64,000 bases of DNA, from NCBI RefSeq assembly GCF_910592395.1, contig NC_088316.1, forward strand, positions 10,666,001 to 10,730,000, written 5' to 3'. The position numbers and the translations under genes were made by a program. Source of the DNA: Lineus longissimus (taxonomy: Eukaryota; Nemertea; Pilidiophora; Heteronemertea; Lineidae). Shown here in pieces: positions 41,875 to 53,141 of the stretch. The notes below the pieces were generated by a model. It worked only from the letters and a program-made list of their open reading frames with translations, was not told the DNA's origin and did no database searches. Positions within the stretch are counted from its first letter, which is position 1; each line of letters begins with the position of its first letter.

Positions 41875-43311
41875 CTAAGCACAATTAATCGAATACATGT
41901 CCAAAAGTCTTAATGACCAGCACAACTGGAAAACTAAATATCTCAGCACTTTCATATATAACAAAATTGTTAATTCCATTGAGTTTGAAGTCCAAGGCGA
42001 AGTTGATGGACGTATGGTTCCTTGTCTCAGCAATTTCTTTATACAGTCTTTCTCTTCATCTTGAAATGCCAGTGCGGCGCGACGAGGATGTTGCTTAACA
42101 GGCCTGGCATCGCCAGTTTCAATCTTATGTTCAATGAGTGAGGTACGCCCTATATCATCTTCGTCTTTTGAGAATACATCTTGAAATTCAATCAAGAGTT
42201 TCAGGATTTCGAGTTTCTCTGAATGGGACCTGGATTTACTTGACCTTTCATAGAGGTCAATTAGGTGATGGGGAAGCTCACCATGCGTTATTTCGGGTGA
42301 CTTTGAGCTGGTTCTTTTAGACTGTACAGAGTTGTACTTGTCTCGTTTCTTTGGCCTAGATCGTGCATTTTTCTTATTTTCATAAGATTTGCAGTCTTTA
42401 GGTTGTTGGAGGCATAGTCTTCGGACACTTTCAAAATTCTCGGATAGTTTAGGATTTTCTTCTACCGCGACACATTGTTCAGGTGGCGCAACTTTCTCAA
42501 CTATACCAACTGCCGTGTCTTGCTTAATGGATTTATCATCCTTGAAAGGATTTAATACTCTTATCCTAATAGTGGTACTCTCAGCGGCATTTACAAGACA
42601 GGGAGCTATGAGCATGCCTGTTTTCTCAGTAAACGTTTTACTATTTTCAATCAATAAGCATGAGTCATCTTTAGTACTTTGTTTTCCATCTGACTCAACA
42701 AAACAATCAACCATTTTCTCACTCAATGCTGGTACAACAAAATGGTCTGCTACCATTACTCTCCGGGCTTGATAGGGAGTACCTATCCTAATCAATGGAA
42801 TCTTCTTTCCATGAAACACCATCTTATTTTGACTCAACAACAAGTCGGCCGGGCCGGCTGGATCTCGGATCAGAATGTCTGCTCCGATTAAAATTTCATC
42901 TTCAATGTCAGCGACAATGATTGTTCTCTCAACTTGTAGGGGGCCTAACCCTAGTTTAAATACTGCTTTACCAAAACGGGAGATTAAAGTCCCATCTGCG
43001 CCCGTCATAGGTCGTGATTCAGGATTTGCTATAAGCTCAGGCTTCACTTCACGAGGAATTTTCTCATACACTCTCTTCGACATAAACGTCCTAGTCGCTC
43101 CTGTATCAACGGTGAGTAACACAGCAACACCTTGAACAGAGCCTTCAATATAAACACCACTACACCTCGGTTTCTCACGCCTTGCTTTCTGCAAATCTAA
43201 TTCGTCACTTATAACATTGTCATTGGCACTTTTTCTCATCTCATTAGTTGTTAAATCAGTACTTTCACCAGAATTGGCTAACTCTTCGCCCGCAGAATTA
43301 GCCTTTACCAC
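41875..43311 (-). CDS. Gypsy protease with residual reverse-transcriptase start
   Basis: A 478-residue frame in the -1 register relative to gag. Residues near 60-75 hold LLTVDTGATRTFMSK, the aspartic protease active site (DTGA), with a second signature ILIGADIL near 140. A linker follows, then the head of a Gypsy RT (LIEHKIETGDARPVKQHPRR, then IRPSTSPW). Just after SPW, where the RT fingers and catalytic palm should follow, the sequence leaves the family. The frame ends 45 or so residues later, so RT, RNase H and integrase are deleted. This copy cannot be autonomous. The start is not an ATG: the frame is entered at GTG just past the gag overlap. Confidence 0.85.
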   Translation of the reverse strand: MVKANSAGEELANSGESTDLTTNEMRKSANDNVISDELDLQKARREKPRCSGVYIEGSVQGVAVLLTVDTGATRTFMSKRVYEKIPREVKPELIANPESRPMTGADGTLISRFGKAVFKLGLGPLQVERTIIVADIEDEILIGADILIRDPAGPADLLLSQNKMVFHGKKIPLIRIGTPYQARRVMVADHFVVPALSEKMVDCFVESDGKQSTKDDSCLLIENSKTFTEKTGMLIAPCLVNAAESTTIRIRVLNPFKDDKSIKQDTAVGIVEKVAPPEQCVAVEENPKLSENFESVRRLCLQQPKDCKSYENKKNARSRPKKRDKYNSVQSKRTSSKSPEITHGELPHHLIDLYERSSKSRSHSEKLEILKLLIEFQDVFSKDEDDIGRTSLIEHKIETGDARPVKQHPRRAALAFQDEEKDCIKKLLRQGTIRPSTSPWTSNSMELTILLYMKVLRYLVFQLCWSLRLLDMYSINCA

Positions 43312-45503
43312 TTTCCCTGCTGGTTGTGGTAGCGTGCATTGCCTGTTGGCCCATTACGGTTTTGTGATTGCGGTCTAGGTCTGTCTAGATAATGTTGATT
43401 ATGGGAGTTCTGAGACTGTCGCGCTCTGTTGGGTTGATTCCCAAGGTTGGCGATAGTGTCATCATATGATTGGCAGTTCGCAGCTACGTGACCAGGCATT
43501 TTGCATGTCCAACACAGTTGCGGCGGGTACTGAGTATTCCTTCTATTTTGGTGAGTGCCCCCATCATGATTACCTTGCCGGTTATGATGATGTTGCTGAT
43601 CTGAGTTAGATCTCTGGCCCTTTGAATATTTCTCAAATTCAAACTCAATCGTTTGCTGGACTAGCTCTGTTAGTACTGAGGTAAGGCCTGACTTTCCATC
43701 AGTATCCGAGCTACTAATATTGGCAGGTTTTACATGTTTTGCGGAATCTGACTTCTTCTGATTTTGTGGGCTCGCCCTGGTGATCCTTGCTGCGTCTGGA
43801 TCAGGGGTACTGTCACTGTCATCAGAGTCGGATATAACTACAACGTTACCGTCAACTCGGGGATGTTGTTTTGAACTTCTACTGGTAGCAGTAGATGAAA
43901 ACCGTTGGCGCGTCTCATTGTAATTGACTACCAGACTAAGGGCCTCGTCAACTGTCTCGGGTGATTTAAAGAATTCAATCTGAATCTTTGTATCTTGGTC
44001 GTGCAGACCATCGAAAAATTTTCGAACAAGATCTTCTTCTCGGATCACTTGGGTCCTGTTCGGGTATGCCTTATTGTATAGACGTTTTAGTTCAGCGCAA
44101 TATGTTTCGGGAGTTTCTTCTACTCTCTGTCTACGGTTAGAAAATTTCTTCGCGTAGGTCTTAGTAGACTCAATCTTTCTGAACCTACTGTTCAATTCGG
44201 CGATAAGTTTAGTATATTTGCCCCTGACTTTACTGGGTAGTTGTCCATAGACAAATTCGCCAGCTTTTCCCTCAAGTCGAGGTAAAAGTTCATCTAACTT
44301 CTCATCCTCATCCCAACCGTAGCGAGTAGCTACATCTGAAAATCTATTGTACCAGATTTCCCAAGGTTCTGAACCAGTAAAAGCAGATAATTTCGGGCGC
44401 TTAGAAGCCTTAAACTTGTTTGAGCGGTTGGAGCTGACTGTTGATTGGCAAGCAGAAGACTTTCCGTCGTCATTACTGTCAGAGCCTGACAGGTCAGATT
44501 CGGGGTCTACGGTCTTCTCTTTTAGTTTAAGGTTTGATCTAGGGGTACTAGATATCGGCGGCTTAGTACAGTTTTTGACCCGCTTTGGTGAGTTCGGCAG
44601 AGTTGTAATTACAGGGTCTGCATTTTCACCTGGCATCGTTTCAGAGGCTACGTTCCTCGAATTTTTTATCATATCAGTGCAAGCCTTAGATATAACTGCA
44701 CCCATCGTCTCGGTATTCTGGAAAAGAGCCTTTTCCATACTATTGATTAGTTGGACATTGTTCTGCGCTTGCGTAGTGGATATCTCAGTCAGAAGTTTAC
44801 TATGTTCAGCCCGAATCTCTTTTGCGGGGTCGAAAGTTTTCGAGCGCAGTTCATTGATCAACACGGTGTGATTTTCAAGGTTTTGCTGCATTATATGTAG
44901 CTGTTCAGCCTGCGCTTGCTTGTTTTCGCTTTGCCCTTGAATAACAGCGCTGTGGTTTCGAGCGACTGCAGAAATTAGTCTACCCACTGTAGCATCTTGT
45001 TGGTGGTTTTTTTGATTGACTAAGTCAGAGAGTATTTTTGTCTGATTTAGCATTTCCTGTTTCACTGATTCGAGTGCACTAGTGAGGGTTACGAGGTATT
45101 TAATCATCGGTTTGTCATAGTTTATCCCTGGGTCCGCCATATCACCATCATGAATGCTTGCATTATCTAGTACATCAGGGTCAGCCCTAGCGGCATCGCC
45201 CCTAATATCCACTAACTCAGGGTCAGCCCTAATGGCATCACCTTCACGACCTACTAAATCAGGGTCAGCCCTAATGGCATCACCTTCATTATCTGAAGAT
45301 TCATCATCCCCATCATGATTATTATCTTCATTACCAGAGTGATCATTATCATTGTTTTCTGGAGTGTTAGCCTTGGATTCCGAGTCAGAGTTGCTATATT
45401 CTAATTTTTCAGGAATTTCGTTTTCTATTCCATCATCTGATTGTTCAGTATTTTGGGATTTGCCCGACTTTTGAACTTTCGGGGTCTTCCTACGTCTAAC
45501 CAT
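43305..45503 (-). CDS. Gypsy gag polyprotein
   Basis: A 732-residue frame starting at ATG 45503. The acidic N-terminus contains three repeats of GDAIRADPDLV-type sequence (about residues 70-115). A Gln/Asn-rich helical region likely to form coiled coils follows. The retrotransposon gag core runs from about 370 (PKLSAFTGSEPWEIWYNRF), with GLHDQDTKIQIEF near 490. The C-terminus has a zinc knuckle CWTCKMPGHVAANC and a basic Asn/Gln/Arg-rich tail. Gag forms the particle and binds RNA. The stop TAA overlaps the protease frame. The intact frame with near-identical LTRs suggests recent insertion. Confidence 0.9.
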   Translation of the reverse strand: MVRRRKTPKVQKSGKSQNTEQSDDGIENEIPEKLEYSNSDSESKANTPENNDNDHSGNEDNNHDGDDESSDNEGDAIRADPDLVGREGDAIRADPELVDIRGDAARADPDVLDNASIHDGDMADPGINYDKPMIKYLVTLTSALESVKQEMLNQTKILSDLVNQKNHQQDATVGRLISAVARNHSAVIQGQSENKQAQAEQLHIMQQNLENHTVLINELRSKTFDPAKEIRAEHSKLLTEISTTQAQNNVQLINSMEKALFQNTETMGAVISKACTDMIKNSRNVASETMPGENADPVITTLPNSPKRVKNCTKPPISSTPRSNLKLKEKTVDPESDLSGSDSNDDGKSSACQSTVSSNRSNKFKASKRPKLSAFTGSEPWEIWYNRFSDVATRYGWDEDEKLDELLPRLEGKAGEFVYGQLPSKVRGKYTKLIAELNSRFRKIESTKTYAKKFSNRRQRVEETPETYCAELKRLYNKAYPNRTQVIREEDLVRKFFDGLHDQDTKIQIEFFKSPETVDEALSLVVNYNETRQRFSSTATSRSSKQHPRVDGNVVVISDSDDSDSTPDPDAARITRASPQNQKKSDSAKHVKPANISSSDTDGKSGLTSVLTELVQQTIEFEFEKYSKGQRSNSDQQHHHNRQGNHDGGTHQNRRNTQYPPQLCWTCKMPGHVAANCQSYDDTIANLGNQPNRARQSQNSHNQHYLDRPRPQSQNRNGPTGNARYHNQQGKW
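43311..43317 (-). promoter_or_regulatory. Candidate -1 ribosomal frameshift site (GGGAAAG)
   Basis: On the minus strand gag ends ...CAG GGA AAG TGG TAA. The heptamer G GGA AAG has the X XXY YYZ form in the gag frame, one codon before the stop. A -1 slip there enters exactly the protease frame. Whether a downstream structure supports it was not computed. Confidence 0.6.
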
Positions 45504-45599
45504 CTTGAAAATATATAAAATGAGTTTGTAAATAAAATTCTAGATATTGTGGCAGAGCTCGTATCACTGGATTGAGGTTTGTCCTTATAAATAAGGAGT

Positions 45600-45632
45600 A
45601 CTTGTCGATCCCACAGCTGTCACCAAAAATGT
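45600..45632 (-). other. Primer-binding region of the Gypsy element
   Basis: The minus strand reads CTACATTTTTGGTGACAGCT followed by GTGGGATCG. This is the familiar junction of many Gypsy elements, with the LTR ending ...ACA just before TTTTTGGTGACAGC. It implies that the 5' LTR extends to about 45631. Confidence 0.6.
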
Positions 45633-46404
45633 AGCGGTAAAAGGGCTTATAATATTTGTCACCGTATAAACTTCGCAACTCTGAACTCGAACCCAAAGAC
45701 TAAACCAACTAAGATATATATTTACATTATTTATTATCCACGTCCCTCTAACCTCATATTTACAACCGACACTAAAATATTACAAAAATATGGCGCACAA
45801 TAAAATATCAACAAGAGATCATATAAAAGAATCTTACCATGCTGTAAGGTCAAGGGTGAAGTCAATTAAAATACTCTGGCGCTTTTCAAGAGAGATGTCT
45901 TGTTTGGCTACAGAGGGTGAAGTCAATCAAAATGCTCTGGCGCTTTTCAAGAGAGATGTCTTGTTTAGCTACAGAGCGTGAAGGCTGGCTTTCTGGATCT
46001 GCCAGGACTTACTAAAAACATCTGAACATCATTATTTATACCTAATTTTACACACCCCTCATGGGTAAATAGCCTAGCCCAAATATCAGGCTCTGAGCCA
46101 ACTAGCACTCAGTAATTAAGAAAACAACCAATCAGTACACAGCAGCATCAATACAAGATTATCAGACAGGGCCAAGGGCAGGAGCCTAGTAACCAGCTGC
46201 TAATCAGGAAGATCATAAAAGGGGTCAAACAGCTTAAAAGATAGAGATTATAAAACAATGAAAAGGGGCAATTAAGAAAGCAGGTGTTGAAACTCATAAC
46301 GGTTTAACGATCCTGGGTGTCTGGGTTCACCAGGGCTAGAGAGAAACACAGAAATAATAATTACAGATATACAAATGTAGTAAGCAATTCCTAATATTGT
46401 CACA
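45631..46404 (-). mobile_element. 5' LTR of the Gypsy element
   Basis: The outer 477 bp (45928-46404) is near-identical to 41049-41525. The inner about 300 bp runs to the primer-binding region and contains a second copy of the word CTCTGGCGCTTTTCAAGAGA (about 45873), a short tandem duplication near the U5 end. The minus strand starts TGTGACAATATT and would end GCTACA (about 774 bp). If instead the LTR is only the 472 bp shared block, the inner 300 bp is leader. No target duplication was found. Confidence 0.75.
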
Positions 46405-46560
46405 GTATTTTGTGAGGTGGGGCCTGGTGCTTTACAATGGTCAAATGAACCGACTGTTGTCTGGACATTGATGAAGTGGATGCAGCCAAATGTTTGGGAC
46501 GGTCTTTTTTGTATGTGAAGAAAATAAAATAAAGAGTTGGTTAACAAAATGAACTTTATT
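46405..46560. other. Non-coding flank of the Gypsy element
   Basis: Nothing recognised. Confidence 0.5.
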
Positions 46561-46655
46561 GGTGCGACAGATATTTGATGCCTTTCGGCAGATATTTGAA
46601 GCGCCTTGCGGCAGATCAGTATTTGTTGCCTTGCGGCAGATATTTAATAACGCTC
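46561..46655. repeat. CGGCAGATATTTGA minisatellite
   Basis: Four diverged units built on CTTGCGGCAGATATTTGA with spacing of about 27-31 bp. Confidence 0.7.
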
Positions 46656-47374
46656 TCCGGGAATGGAAAGCAGTAAAACGAGTAAGCACACCTTACTCTG
46701 AATGTGGGAACAGCAAGTGCTTTCCTGGACTTGAAATGTGCCAACGACTCCTCTTGCAATAACCAACAACAGTAAATCTGTAAAAAACAAGAGGCCCGAG
46801 GGCCTGGCGCTCAGCTGGATGACCTAATAACATAGGACTGAGGGTATAAAGTAGTAAATATCGGCTTTATACTACTGTTTGAAGGTCAAGAGAACACGTT
46901 ATACCACTAAAATTTCCAATGCTGAGCTGCCAGCTGGATGAAATATGATTGAACTAATCAGCCATGGTATGTAAATATTACAGGAGGCAACCGAAGATAT
47001 CCCTAGTTCAGTATGTTGTATCGGTAGCTTTACAGAAAAGAAGTGTCAGAGAGGATGAGACTTCTCCATGGACAATTGTGGTATGTCCTGGCTGGGTTGT
47101 ACAGCACAAGGATACAAAATGCTGTTTGTAATTGAGAGGTATCCTGATCAAACAGAGGTCAAGATAAATAGAAATTACCATTTTGGGACTAACACCACTG
47201 TCTTTTTTTTTAATACGGTAGAGATTACAGGAGTCAACAAAATTAATTTTATTGAGAGAAATTGACCTGTCCTGCAGGTGATTGGAATTTACAATACAAA
47301 GGGTCGTTTTTCATGACATTGTGCTCTACTGCGTATCCCTAGTGAGTCGATCTGGAACCAATCTATCCTTGGCG
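46656..47374. other. Non-coding sequence with the second palindromic SINE-like head
   Basis: CAAGAGGCCCGAGGGCCTGG at about 46791 repeats the word at 40835. Otherwise nothing recognised. Confidence 0.5.
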
Positions 47375-48295
47375 CAGACAGGTTCAAATTGGCTATATCT
47401 TGAATAGATTAAATTGCGATGAAAATCTTATGCAATAAAGGAGCAATATCGAAGAGACAAATTAATCAAACCCATTGTCCACAGACTCGGACCCTGAAAT
47501 GGCATGATGTATGCGTGCATATAAAAGTATCAATTGGTCCCATAGAGATGATGAGGAAATGTCAATATGCCTTGTTCCTTAGTCAGCAATATGCCCCTTT
47601 TTATACGAAGAAGAAGGAGAACCCAGATAGGCCTTCACATGTCGACTTCCAAGTGGCTCCAACCAACTGTACTATCACTGCTATAAATTTAAAATGCGTG
47701 CTCCTCCTACATGCAGCAATGTCTCGGCCAAAAAGGCACTTAGTCGACAGGCTGTTAGAAGTTCAGCACCGTGAGCAGCTCCTTGGTAAGGCCATGTCAG
47801 GTTCCGCGCGCCTCTTCAGATACATCAAGTATTGAAAGCTGTGGTGAGCTGAGCACATAAAAAGACCATGGTCACCTTAAGTTGAAAATCCCTTCATAAT
47901 CAAGGGCTACCTCTGACTAAAACAGCACAATAGACCACCAATTTGACCCCAGCTCCTAACTGGGGGAAAACCCAAGTCCAGCAACCAAAAGTACCAAAAA
48001 TACATTTTTGTTTACATTTGAACTGCACACATGCGTTTGTTTACAATTTCATTTCCCGCGAAATCTCGAAAATCAGGTGACCTGCAATCGTGGATTGAAA
48101 ATAACATTAACCTGGGTTCAGCAGGTCAGCAGGTATACCGGCTGTTCCAATCATCCCCCCACAGCCAGCTGTTCAAAAGGTAATGTTATTCACCCCACAG
48201 GGAGTGCAGGTAATTGATTAAGCCCCTGCATAACTTAACAGCAATGCCAATGGCTTGGCTTCTGTGAGTGGTAAGGAGAATTGACAGTTTTTTTA
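47375..48295 (+). repeat. Duplicated segment, copy 2 (empty site)
   Basis: Homologous to 23310-25080 without the 884 bp inserted element. The single GTGGTGAGC lies near 47838-47846. An open frame (MSRPKRHLVDRLLEVQHREQ and following, about 47716-47835) spans the pre-insertion site and ends RYIKY. It is not recognised as a family. A TATAAAAG at about 47521 is conserved with copy 1. Confidence 0.75.
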
Positions 48296-49766
48296 TGGGA
48301 GTAACATTATTGTGTTGCTTAAAACGTCTACTTTTTACTCATGTAAGAATCGTAGTACATGTACTAATAATAACTTCAACTTATTTTCCGGTTATGATAA
48401 CACAACACGCATCTTCATCATCATGATCTTTCTCAAACTAACTGAGTGAATGACCTAATCGCCTTGGACGCACAACCTAACCACATATCAATCCGCCCCG
48501 ACGATCGACACATCCATTCGATTCGAGAACACTCGATAAAGTTTGATAAATAAACTAGAACTGAGATTTCACATACACAGGAGCACCTGTGAATTCATGA
48601 CTCCAGGATTGTTTTGAGGGCGATATCGTAAGAGTTGGTCTTGAGTATGGGGACCTGTGAAGGTCCGTGTCTGTGAGGCACCTGGAGAGAGAAGACTAGT
48701 TGAACGATGGGATCTGACACGGACACTACTATTGATCTCATTATATGAATACCATTTAATTACAAACAAGTGAAAACAGATCATATCATATTCCTTGGCA
48801 TAAATTAAAATAGGAGTGCGGGAACAAGGTTTTTTTAGCAGGAGGAAAGCGAGAACATTTTGCGCCGTCGTATTCCGATTTGACTGGTTAGTGGTGAAAT
48901 CTGCTTTTAATTCTGCAAATTAACATATTCGTTTTACTGGTTCTAACGTTGTCTGAATTAAAGATGCTTTCCCAATGCTTGACTGGTCTGGCAAGAGGCA
49001 TTGCCAGGAAAACGTGACGTCATTTTGGCCATTCTTCTTACCGCACGCCCTCTCTCTCCGTAAAACTTCCTGACATGGTGTGTAGTGGGAGGGCGCACAA
49101 TGGGAACCACACTGCCGCGATGTTAGTAGTTTCTATTTATAGAATTCAGCGGCAGAGATTTTAAGCATGGAAAAAGTAGATTAACTCGGCTAATCTCAAT
49201 GGATTTTACTCAGGAATGTTTTCAAGGCGAGAGAAACATCTGATTTAAGTACTGCGCTTATTAGATTTCATGTTCAGGCCGAAGATTGGCCTAAAACGTG
49301 GACGAAAAGAGTGCATTATCGAGTGTTGGAGAGGTCACGTGATTGGACGAGAAACCTGAGCGAAAACAATACTGACTCCAGCTCCCAGTCATAACAAAGT
49401 TTTCGTGCTTTTAGCTGTCAACATCAATGGCTATAATATACTCCTGCAGAATAGTAGAACTAATAGAACTAATTTCCGAAGTTTCCAATAGTTTGAACAC
49501 AAATCAGAACATCAACCATCAGCTGGACTCAGATCTGCATAAATTACGATAAATAATGAGGTCGTCGCTTCAATTTTGCAAAGAAAGTTGACTCCATTCG
49601 AAGGTTGTTTTGACCAAATTCCGTTGAACTCATCGTTATGAGGGCATTTGAACACATTCTCGTTGATCTTTTCTATAAACGTGCGAAGTTTCGTACCAAA
49701 ATACATTTCCGTAAAGGCTTAAAAAAGAAAATTTGTAACTTACAAAATCATCGCTCCGGTAGAAAT
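48296..49766. other. Non-coding sequence
   Basis: No gene or repeat recognised in about 1.5 kb. Confidence 0.45.
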
Positions 49767-50816
49767 AATGAAATGGCCAGGGCCATTGTGCTCACCTCAT
49801 GTGGAGGAAAGATGGATAAAGAGCATGGTATTGTGTCATGTAGTGTTAGGTTTGATGTAGGTCCAAGCAATTACAATTTCCCCAAAATGGCCAATTTACA
49901 GTACATTCGACCTCTGTGACCTTGAAAAGTAGGTCAAATCAAAGAAGACCCGGGTGACACATTGAATGGTTGTTAGAATTAGATGTACCTATGATATAAA
50001 ATTGGTGCGAATCGGGCAAGTCATTGCTAGGAATAATGGCATTTTGAAGAATTTAGGATTTGGCCCCCTCCCTGGAGGCCAAACGGCAAATCAGATTGCA
50101 CCAAACTTCGGTACCTAAGATCACCTGACCAAGGGGTACATGTGTACTTAATTTGTGATCAATAGTCATTGCTGTTAAGAAACGTGCCATAGTTACGGCC
50201 TGACGGCGAATTTACGCCATTTGACCTCTGTGACCTTGACAAGAAGGTCAAATTACAAACCTGTGTGACATATACTGTATGGTGGTTAGATGTACCCATG
50301 ATATCAAATTGGTGGCAATCGGGCAAGAAGTTAAGGAATAATCGCATTTTTAAGGTTTTTGGATTTTGCCCCCTGGTGGTCAAGTAATGAATCATATTGG
50401 ACCAAACTTCGGTCCCTGAAATCACCTGACTAAGGGGTAAATGTGTACCAAATTTGGTATCAATAGTCATTGTAGTTTAGAAACGTGCCATCGTTACATC
50501 CTAACGGCCAATTTACACCATTTGACCTCTGTGACCTTGAAAAGGAGGTCAAATCAAAAACCCGGAGGATATATGATGCACCTTTGCTAGAAGTACCTAC
50601 CATATTTTTTTCAAAATTTCCCGACTACTATTAAGGGAGATATTGCATATTTTCACTTTTAACGTTTGGCCCCCTGGTGGCCAAACCATGAAACGAATCG
50701 GACCGAAACTTAGTCTCCAAGGTGTCATTACATAAGGGTACATGTGTACCAAGTTTCAACTCAATAGCTCTAACAGTTACGAAACGTGCCCTGCTAACGG
50801 ACGACGGACGACGACG

Positions 50817-50869
<53 letters not shown>

Positions 50870-50925
50870 ACGACGGACGCCACGGTATGGGATAAGCTCA
50901 CCTCTGCTAAGAGGTGAGCTAAAAA
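49767..50925 (+). mobile_element. (GAC)n-tailed non-coding element, copy 1 (about 1.16 kb)
   Basis: Starts AATGAAATGGCCAGGGCCAT and ends with a perfect hairpin (AGCTCACCTC, loop TGCTAA, GAGGTGAGCT) followed by A5. A (GAC)n array precedes it (about 50797-50870). Inside are three diverged units of about 300 bp (from about 49909, 50219 and 50520), each with GACCTCTGTGACCTTGA and GAAACGTGCC. No protein is encoded: frames through the array are runs of Asp, Arg or Val. A hairpin near a CTAA-like end recalls Helitron-type 3' ends, but 5' hallmarks are missing. Near-identical to 54370-55520. Confidence 0.85.
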
Positions 50926-52815
50926 GGTCACCGCCATTTTCTTGATGATAGTACTCCAGGTAACCTCGGCGGGAAATTTAAAGCGGAATCATCTGGGGTC
51001 AAACAACAGTTTTGCTCACTACCGCCAACTGGTGATACAAATCGACACTAATCTATTTTATATCAAAACTTCTGTATCATGAAGACCTTTTTCAACTTTA
51101 TTTCAAGCTTTTTATCTGCTGGAATAGAGCGTCAAAAAATAGTTTTTTCATTTACGCATTTTGCCCCCTGGGGAGCTGAATTTGAGTCGAATTGCCCAAA
51201 TTTTTTTCCGTAAGCAACATTTTCTGCGGTGTTTATAAGCAAGACTAGATTTGAAGTACCTCGGTTGTATGATCACAAAATGCCCAATTAGCTCAGCTGA
51301 CAAAGTCAGCTGAGCTAAAAAAAGAGAGAAATTAACACTGACTGAATAAAAAAGGGTGACATAGACGGGGAAATGTACACCACCGAATACAGTCTGTGCT
51401 TGACCAGGCATCGGTCAGATGATATCCTGAACAAGGCATCCATGGAAGCAAATCCAGAAAGAGACTTAACCTTCGAAGGGCACACTTATTACTCAGTGAA
51501 AAGTCAGTCCTGTGGGCTGTTTTCCAATTCAAAATAAAAGTGTAACCTCTTTAAATTAGTCTCACAGACTGAACCATAACACTCAACAGCCAACCGTGCC
51601 CACATGATGTGAGCCGAGAGCTGGGCTTAAAGATGAGCGAGTGGTGTACTACATTTTGAAAATTGTCTATCGTCTACGACATGTGACAGAACAGGATCTA
51701 GTGGACTTAATGATGAGGTACTATCAAATAAGGTGTCCATCAATTGAATCATGAGGGCCTGTTGAGTTATCCTCTTAGCCTGCTATCCTATAGGGTTAGG
51801 CTATCGTTTTTGTCTTTTTTTACAGCCAACAGTACAACCATGCACAGCGCAGTGTACAGACAGTACAGGACATGAGCATTGCTGCCTAACGAAACTGCAG
51901 TGGAATTCATACTACGATGTCATAATGTGACTTTCAAAATAATTTTTTTCACGGCCAATGACCAGACAGGGAGAAAACAAACGTAAATGGCGAAATTTGT
52001 TGCAAAATTGCCAACCACAACAACTCAGGGACCGTAGCCAAAATGGCCGACGGCGAATTCTCCGGTCGCTCGCGCAGTCCATAAACAAGCATCATTTTAC
52101 CAACTTTGGGTGCAAGCTTGGTCATCAAAGTTACAGAACTGTTAGAAATACATCTAAACAACATAAATATACAGTTAAAAGTGCATAAAAATCCCGTTTC
52201 AACCTCCGGGCGCTACCTTTTTTTCACCGCCAGACTTCGGGCCCTACCGGTCGTTATTTAGTGCGACCACCACCAGAGTGTTTATCACGATCTTTCGCCG
52301 TTTTAATTGCGCGTTTTAGGCAGATTAATCATTTATTACATGCATGCATTATATATCACCGAAATGATAATTGCGTAGGCTATTTGAAACTAAGTTCAGA
52401 TATTATTTTCGATCTTTGAACTGAATTAAGGCGAGTGATTCTTGACACCCGGTCGACAAATCAGGACTTACAAAATTCACGTGAGATCGCTTGCATCATC
52501 GGCACGTTTGAAAGCCGAATTTCACAAATTCCACAAATATTTATCACATACTATATGTATCACCACAAAGGTAACTCTCTAGACTATTTGAAAGCCAAGT
52601 TCAGATACTTATTTTCACAAAAATTCGAAGCTATTGTTGTATAATAGTTATCTGGTCTACATCTTACAAATTTGCGTAACCTCTCTAATGTGTATTTACC
52701 AACTTTGCACTTAGTGATCTCCCGCCTTTTCTTGTTATTCTTGAACCTTTGTCATTGAGGCCATTGAGGTCGTTTCTATGACAACGCAAGTGCACCATCC
52801 ATTCAATCATAATTT
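50926..52815. other. Non-coding sequence
   Basis: A small palindrome (TTAGCTCAGCTGAC, then GTCAGCTGAGCTAA) is at about 51288-51320. No gene recognised. Confidence 0.45.
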
Positions 52816-52850
52816 AATCAATTCAATTCAATTCAATTCAATTTATTGCA
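52816..52850 (-). repeat. (TTGAA)n 3' tail of the APE-type LINE
   Basis: On the minus strand the pentamer TTGAA/AATTG is repeated about six times, as in the 3' tails of several LINE clades. It lies about 300 bp downstream of the ORF2 stop at 53142. Confidence 0.65.
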
Positions 52851-53141
52851 CAACTATCAAAGGATAAGACAGTATGGCAGTACATATATATACAAATACA
52901 ACACATACAAAAATATTTTTAAAAGAAAGTTACATGTATATGGTAATTAAAATAAGACCACAATGACTTATTAATTAGTGCCCCTGAAGAGCTGTTTGTC
53001 TTTCTTCAAAGGCTTTCGAGATAAAAATAGCGGTATCTAAAATAATCTTGTTGTCAGTACTACTCATAATAGAAATAAAATCCAGATTTGAAAATAATTG
53101 ACTACATTTATAAAAATTTATATTTGTGAGATACTCGTCTC

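Noticed and set aside
42389-42772. 127-codon plus-strand ORF
   Set aside because: Antisense shadow of the Gypsy protease frame.
44347-44871. 174-codon plus-strand ORF
   Set aside because: Antisense shadow of the Gypsy gag.
50742-50945. ORF with a run of aspartates; likewise runs of Arg and Val at 55234-55808
   Set aside because: These are read through the (GAC)n array of a non-coding element. Only the LINE part of the 55380-55808 frame (above 55520) is real.
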